Shown: positions 59,825 to 64,000 of the stretch, one piece after another
Layout of the letters: each line of letters begins with the position of its first letter
Position numbering within the stretch: the first letter of the stretch is position 1
Source of the DNA: Ehretia macrophylla
Taxonomy: Eukaryota > Streptophyta > Magnoliopsida > Boraginales > Ehretiaceae
Direction: 5' to 3'
NCBI GenBank assembly: GCA_037974665.1
Contig: CM075773.1
Span: forward strand, 18,094,146 to 18,158,145
DNA: 64,000 nucleotides
Notes under the pieces: generated by a model
What the model was told of the DNA's origin: nothing
The model's input: the letters and a program-made list of their open reading frames with translations, nothing else
Database searches by the model: none
Translations under genes and position numbers: made by a program

Positions 59825-60382
59825 GTCATGTTGAGGGTACAATTCCTTTATGTGTTAACGGTTCACAGTCCCAGCCTAGAGATATGGCCCATTCAAAAGG
59901 CCCAATGGGCTTAACGACAACCCATCCGCTTCAACAACGCAGCATCCTCGCAAGACGTGATATCGACGCATTGTAGGGTCCTTTAATGTGCCGCGAGTAA
60001 GGTTGTCGTCCTTTTAACAGCTCACGACGTACGATCCGGGACGAAAAAACAGAGCAAAGGAAGAAAAGTAGCCCAAAACTGATGAAAATGTTCGATTTTG
60101 AGCTCCGAAAAGGGCACGGCGAGCTAGCTACCTGCCCCCGTCGTAGAGCTCTCGGAGAGCTTTCCAACGGTATGCTGTGCGCCGCGTAACTCCTTACGGA
60201 TCAAAAGTTATGGGCACCGGAGCGACGGAGACCTGGTCACAAGCCCTACGCCCTCGGTTTGCGGGCCCAGCCTCCACGAGAAGAGAAGTTGTCTTGCCCA
60301 AGGTGCCGTGGGATTCGATAATAGAAATGTGGTGGGTAAAGTATCTTGGCAACGCTAACCGGAGCAAAAAAAATTGAAAAGG

Positions 60383-60501
60383 GGGGTGCAACACGAGGAC
60401 TTCCCAAGGGGTCACCCATCCTAGTACTACTCTCGCCCAAGCACGCTTAACTTCGGAGTTCTGGTGGGATCCGGTGCATTAGTGCTGGTATGATCGCACC
60501 C
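60383..60501 (-). rRNA. 5S rRNA: 5S rRNA copy 91
   Basis: U38C and C95U. Spacer 60502-61071. Confidence 0.97.
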
Positions 60502-61071
60502 GTCATGTTGAGGGCACAATTCCTTTATGTGTTAACGGTTCACAGTACCAGCCTAGAGATATGGCCCATTCAAAAGGCCCAATGGGCTTAACGACAACCC
60601 ATCCGCTTCAACAACGCAGCATCCTCGCAAGACGTGATATCGACGTATTGTAGGGTCCTCTAATATGCCGCGAGTAAGGTTGTCGTCCTTTTAACAGCTC
60701 ACGACGTATGATCCGGGACGGAAAAACAGAGCAGAAGAAGAAAAGTGGCCCGAAACTGATGAAAACGTTCGATTTTGAGCTCCGAAAAGGGCACGGCGAG
60801 CTAGCTAGCTGCCCCCGTCCTAGAGCTCTCGGAGAGCTTTCCAACGGTATGCTTTGCGCCGCGTAACTCCTTACGGATCAAAAGTTATGGGCACCGGAGC
60901 GACGGAGACCTGGTCACAAGCCCTACGCCCTCGGTTTGCGGGCCCAACCTCCACGTGAAGAGAAGTTGTCTTGCCCAAGGTGCCGTGGGATTTGATAATA
61001 GAAATGTGGTGGGTAAAGTATCTTGGCAACCCTAACCGGAGCAAAAAAAATTGAAAAAGGGGGTGCAAAAG

Positions 61072-61190
61072 GGGATGCAACATGAGGACTTCCCAGGGGG
61101 TCACCCATCCTAGTACTACTCTCGCCCAAGCACGCTTAACTTCGGAGTTCAGATGGGATCCAGTGCATTAGTGCTGGTATGATCGCACCC
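61072..61190 (-). rRNA. 5S rRNA: 5S rRNA copy 92, duplicated 3' flank
   Basis: C29U, A40U, G108A and C116U. 12-bp flank duplication present. Unit 689 bp. Spacer 61191-61748. Confidence 0.95.
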
Positions 61191-61748
61191 GTCATGTTGA
61201 GGGCACAATTCCTTTATGTGTTAACGGTTCACAGTCCCAGCCTAGAGATATGGCCCATTCAAAACGCCCAATGGGCTTAACGACAACCCATCCGCTTCAA
61301 CAACGCAGCATCCTCGCAAGACGTGATATCGACTCTTTGTAGGGTCCTCTAATGTGCCGCGAGTAAGGTTGTCGTCCTTTTAACAGCTCACGACGTACGA
61401 TCCGGGACGGAAAAACAGAGCAAAAGAAGAAAAGTGGCCCGAAACTGAAGAAAACGTTCGATTTTGAGCTCCGAAAAGGGCACGGCGAGCTAGCTAGCTG
61501 CCCCCCTCGTAGAGCTCTCGGAGAGCTTTCCAACGGTATGCTGTGCGCCGCGTAACTCCTTACGGATCAAAAGTTATGGGCACCGGAGCGACGGAGACCT
61601 GGTCACAAGCCCTACGCCCTCGGTTTGCGGGCCCAGCCTCCACGTGAAGAGAAGTTGTCTTGCCCAAGGTGCCGTGGGATTCGATAATAGAAATGTGGTT
61701 GGTAAAGTATCATGGCAACCCTAACCGGAGCAAAAAAAATTGGAAAGG

Positions 61749-61867
61749 GGGGTGCAACACGAGGACTTCCCAGGGGGTCACCCATCCTAGTACTACTATC
61801 GCCCAAGCACGCTTAACTTCGGAGTTCTGTTGGGATCCAGTGCATTAGTGCTAGTATGATCGCACCC
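61749..61867 (-). rRNA. 5S rRNA: 5S rRNA copy 93
   Basis: C15U, C29U, U38A and G70U. Spacer 61868-62437. Confidence 0.95.
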
Positions 61868-62437
61868 GTCATGTTGAGGGCACAATTCCTTTATTTGTTA
61901 ACGGTTCACAGTCCCAGCCTAGAGAGATGGCCCATTCAAAAGGCCCAATGGGCTTAACGACAACCCATCTGCTTCAACAACGACGCATCCTCGCAAGACG
62001 TGATATCGACGCATTGTAGGGTCCTCTAATGTGCCGCTAGTACGGTTGTCGTCTTTTTAACAGCTCACGTCGTACGATCCGGGACGGAAAAATAGAGCAA
62101 AAGAAGAAAAGTGGCCCGAAACTAATGAAAACGTTCGATTTTGAGCTCTGAAAAGGGCACGGCGAGTTAGCTACCTACCCCCGTCGTAGAGCTCTCGGAG
62201 AGCTTTCCAACGGTATGCTGTGTGCCGCGTAACTCCTTACGGATCAAAAGTTATGGGCACTGGAGCGACGGAGACCTGGTCACAAGCCCTACGCCCTCGG
62301 TTTGCGGGCCCAGCCTCCACGTGAAGAGAAGTTGTCTTGCCCAAGGTGCCGTGGGATTCGATAATAGAAATGTGGTGGGTAAAGTATCTTGGCAACGCTA
62401 ACCGGAGCAAAAAAAATTGAAAAAAGGGGTGGAAAAA

Positions 62438-62556
62438 AGAGTGCAACACGAGGACTTCCCAGGGGGTGACCCATCCTAGTACTACTCTCGCCCAAGGACG
62501 CATAACTTCAGAGTTCTGATGGGATCCGGTGCATTAGTGTTGGTATGATCGCACCC
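62438..62556 (-). rRNA. 5S rRNA: 5S rRNA copy 94, diverged, duplicated 3' flank
   Basis: G17A, C47U, A55U, G60C, G89C, C117U and C119U. Box A has two changes. The flank duplication is decayed (ggggtggaaaaaagag on +). Unit 689 bp. Spacer 62557-63114. Confidence 0.92.
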
Positions 62557-63114
62557 GTCATGTTGAGGGCACAATTCCTTTATTTGTTAACGGTTCACAG
62601 TCCTCACCCAGAGAGATGGCCTATTCAAAAGGCCCAATGGGCTTAACGACAACCCATCCGCTTCAACAACGCAGCATCCTCGCAAGACGTGATATCGACG
62701 CATTGTAGGGTCCTCTAATGTTCCGCGAGTAGGGTTGTCGTCTTTTTAACAGCTCACGTCGTACGATCCGGGACGGAAAAACAGAGCAAAAGAAGAAAAG
62801 TGGCCCGAAACTAATGAAAACGTTCGATTTTGAGCTCTGAAAAGGGCACGGCGAGTTAGCTACCTACCCCCGTCGTAGAGCTCTCGGAGAGCTTTCCAAC
62901 GGTATGCTGTGTGCCACGTAACTCCTTACGGATCAAAAGTTATGGGCACTGGAGCGACGGAGACCTGGTCACAAGCCCTACGCCCTCGGTTTGCGGGCCC
63001 AGCCTCCACGTGAAGAGAAGTTGTCTTGCCCAAGGTGCCGTGGGATTCGATAATAGAAATGTGGTGGGTAAAGTATCTTGGCAACGCTAACCGGAGCAAA
63101 AAAAATTGAAAAGG

Positions 63115-63198
63115 GGGGTGCAACACGAGGACTTCCCAGGGGGTCACCCATCCTAGTACAACTCTCGCCCAAGCACGCTTAACTTCGGAGTTCTGATG
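63115..63198 (-). pseudogene. 5S rRNA: 5'-truncated 5S rRNA, copy 95 (nt 36-119)
   Basis: Third copy of the same deletion: ctgatg at 63193-63198 joins to spacer aaaacattcg. One change, A74U, in the retained part. Unit 382 bp. Lacks start site and upstream element. Confidence 0.95.
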
Positions 63199-63496
63199 AA
63201 AACATTCGATTTTGAGCTCCGAAAAGGGCATGGCGAGCTAGCTACCTGCCCCTGTCGTAGAGCTCTCGGAGAGCTTTCCAACGGTATGCTGTGCGCTGCG
63301 TAACTCCTTACGGATCAAAAGTTATGGGCACTGGAGCGACGGAGACCTGGTCACAAGCCCTACGCCCTCGGTTTGCGGGCCCAGCCTCCACGTGAAGAGA
63401 AGTTGTCTTGTCCAAGGTGCCGTGGGATTCGATAATAGAAATGTGGTGGGTAAAGTATCTCGGCAACGCTAACCGGAGCAAAAAAAATTGAAAAGG

Positions 63497-63615
63497 GGGG
63501 TGCAACACGAGCACTTTCCAGGGGGTCACCCAACCTAGTACTACTCACGCCCAAGCACGCTTAACTTCAGAGTTCTGATGGGATCCGGTGAATTAGTGCT
63601 GGTATGATCGCACCC
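63497..63615 (-). rRNA. 5S rRNA: 5S rRNA copy 96, diverged
   Basis: G25U, C47U, A69U, A83U, G99A and C104G. Last gene in the window. Confidence 0.93.
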
Positions 63616-64000
63616 GTCATGTTGAGGGCACAATTCCTTTATTTGTTAACGGTTCACAGTCCCAGCCTAGAGATATGGCCCATTCAAAAGGCCCAATGGG
63701 CTTAACGACAACCCATCCGCTTCAACAACGCAGCATCCTCGCAAGACGTGATATCGACGCATTGTAGGGTCCTTTAATGTGCCGCGAGTAAGGTTGTCGT
63801 CCTTTTAACAGCTCACGACGTACGATCCGGGACGGAAAAATAGAGCAAAAGAAGAAAAGTGGCCCGAAACTGATGAAAACGTTCAATTTTGAGCTCCGAA
63901 AAGGGTACAGCAAGCTAGCTAGCTGCCCCCGTCGTAGAGCTCTCGGAGAGCTTTCCAACGGTATGCTGTGCGCCGCGTAACTCCTTACGGATCAAAAGTT
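63616..64000 (-). other. Partial 5S spacer at right window edge
   Basis: The spacer upstream of copy 96, cut at about two thirds of its length. It contains the upstream promoter block, the TGGGC cluster, the quasi-palindrome and the inverted repeat, and no gene. Confidence 0.9.

Larger units (their letters stand above)
1..64000 (-). repeat. 5S rDNA tandem array, 96 gene copies, unit 677 bp
   Basis: The whole window is a head-to-tail array of plant 5S rDNA read on the minus strand, with no inversion and no foreign insertion. The 5' ends of successive genes fall at 70, 747, 1424, 2101 and so on, almost always 677 bp apart. Departures are 672, 675, 676, 678, 688-691 and three pairs 1059 bp apart (677+382). 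The unit is 119 nt of gene plus 558 nt of spacer. 5S rRNA is made by RNA polymerase III with TFIIIA, IIIB and IIIC and joins the large ribosomal subunit. Both window ends lie inside the array, so it is longer than 64 kb. All gene-free stretches here are the same spacer, described at 1425-1982. Confidence 0.99.

Noticed and set aside
1..64000. Regularly spaced repeats as a CRISPR array
   Set aside because: The repeat is 119 nt of 5S rRNA with 558-nt spacers that are themselves repeated. There are no unique spacers and no cas genes.
1..64000. Cassandra-type retroelements, which carry 5S sequence in their terminal repeats
   Set aside because: Genes are full length at a constant 677-bp spacing, with no primer-binding site, polypurine tract or target-site duplication seen.
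1..64000. 35S rDNA or tRNA genes linked to the 5S units
   Set aside because: No 18S, 5.8S or 25S sequence and no tRNA-like cloverleaf was noticed in the spacers, so 5S is not linked to 35S rDNA within this window.

Overview
The window is one uninterrupted block of nuclear 5S ribosomal DNA from a land plant, most likely a flowering plant. All 5S genes lie on the minus strand. I count 96 gene copies in 64 kb. One (1-70) is cut by the left edge of the window, 92 are full length (119 nt as I define the ends), and three (50805-50888, 54573-54656, 63115-63198) lack their first 35 nt. The rRNA matches the plant 5S type: it begins GGGTGCGATCATACC and carries a recognisable internal control region (box A about nt 50-64, intermediate element about 67-72, box C about 80-97). 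I cannot name the species from the sequence alone. No protein gene, tRNA, transposon or CRISPR array is visible, and the many short open frames are by-products of the repeat.

The basic unit is 677 bp: a 119-nt gene plus a 558-nt spacer. Units at the left (0-17 kb) are almost all exactly 677 bp. From about 18 to 33 kb, 675-676 bp units and one of 672 bp are mixed in. From 26 kb on, eleven units of 688-691 bp carry a roughly 12-bp duplication just past the gene 3' end, six of them between 40.6 and 47.5 kb. In the last 14 kb there are three shortened units of 382 bp. By manual reading 13 of the 92 full-length genes match the consensus at all 119 positions. Most others differ by 1-4 bases. A few (22287, 33797, 53896) have 8 or more changes and may be pseudogenes.

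Each unit carries the expected RNA polymerase III signals. Upstream there is a TATA-like ATAAA at -27 to -23, GC at -14/-13 and C at -1. Downstream there are T runs (T4 then T8). The spacer also holds a cluster of TGGGC[C/T] motifs at -62 to -88, a hypervariable AGCTAGCTAGCT quasi-palindrome, and a 15-bp inverted repeat whose centre base tags two spacer haplotypes.

Above the unit level, private variants recur at fixed distances. I see displacements of 11 units (7446-7447 bp), 6 units (4062 bp), 4 units (2705 bp), 2 units, 12 units (8128 bp) and one of 31 units (20995 bp). These record successive multi-unit duplications and conversion tracts. I found no new biological system. The interest is in the array's evolution: the three copies of one microhomology deletion, the spread of the 3'-flank duplication, the nested higher-order repeats and the self-correcting palindrome. 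Gene variants below use rRNA numbering 1-119 and are written in RNA sense against the window consensus. The left-hand side of each gene on the + strand is its 3' (terminator) side.
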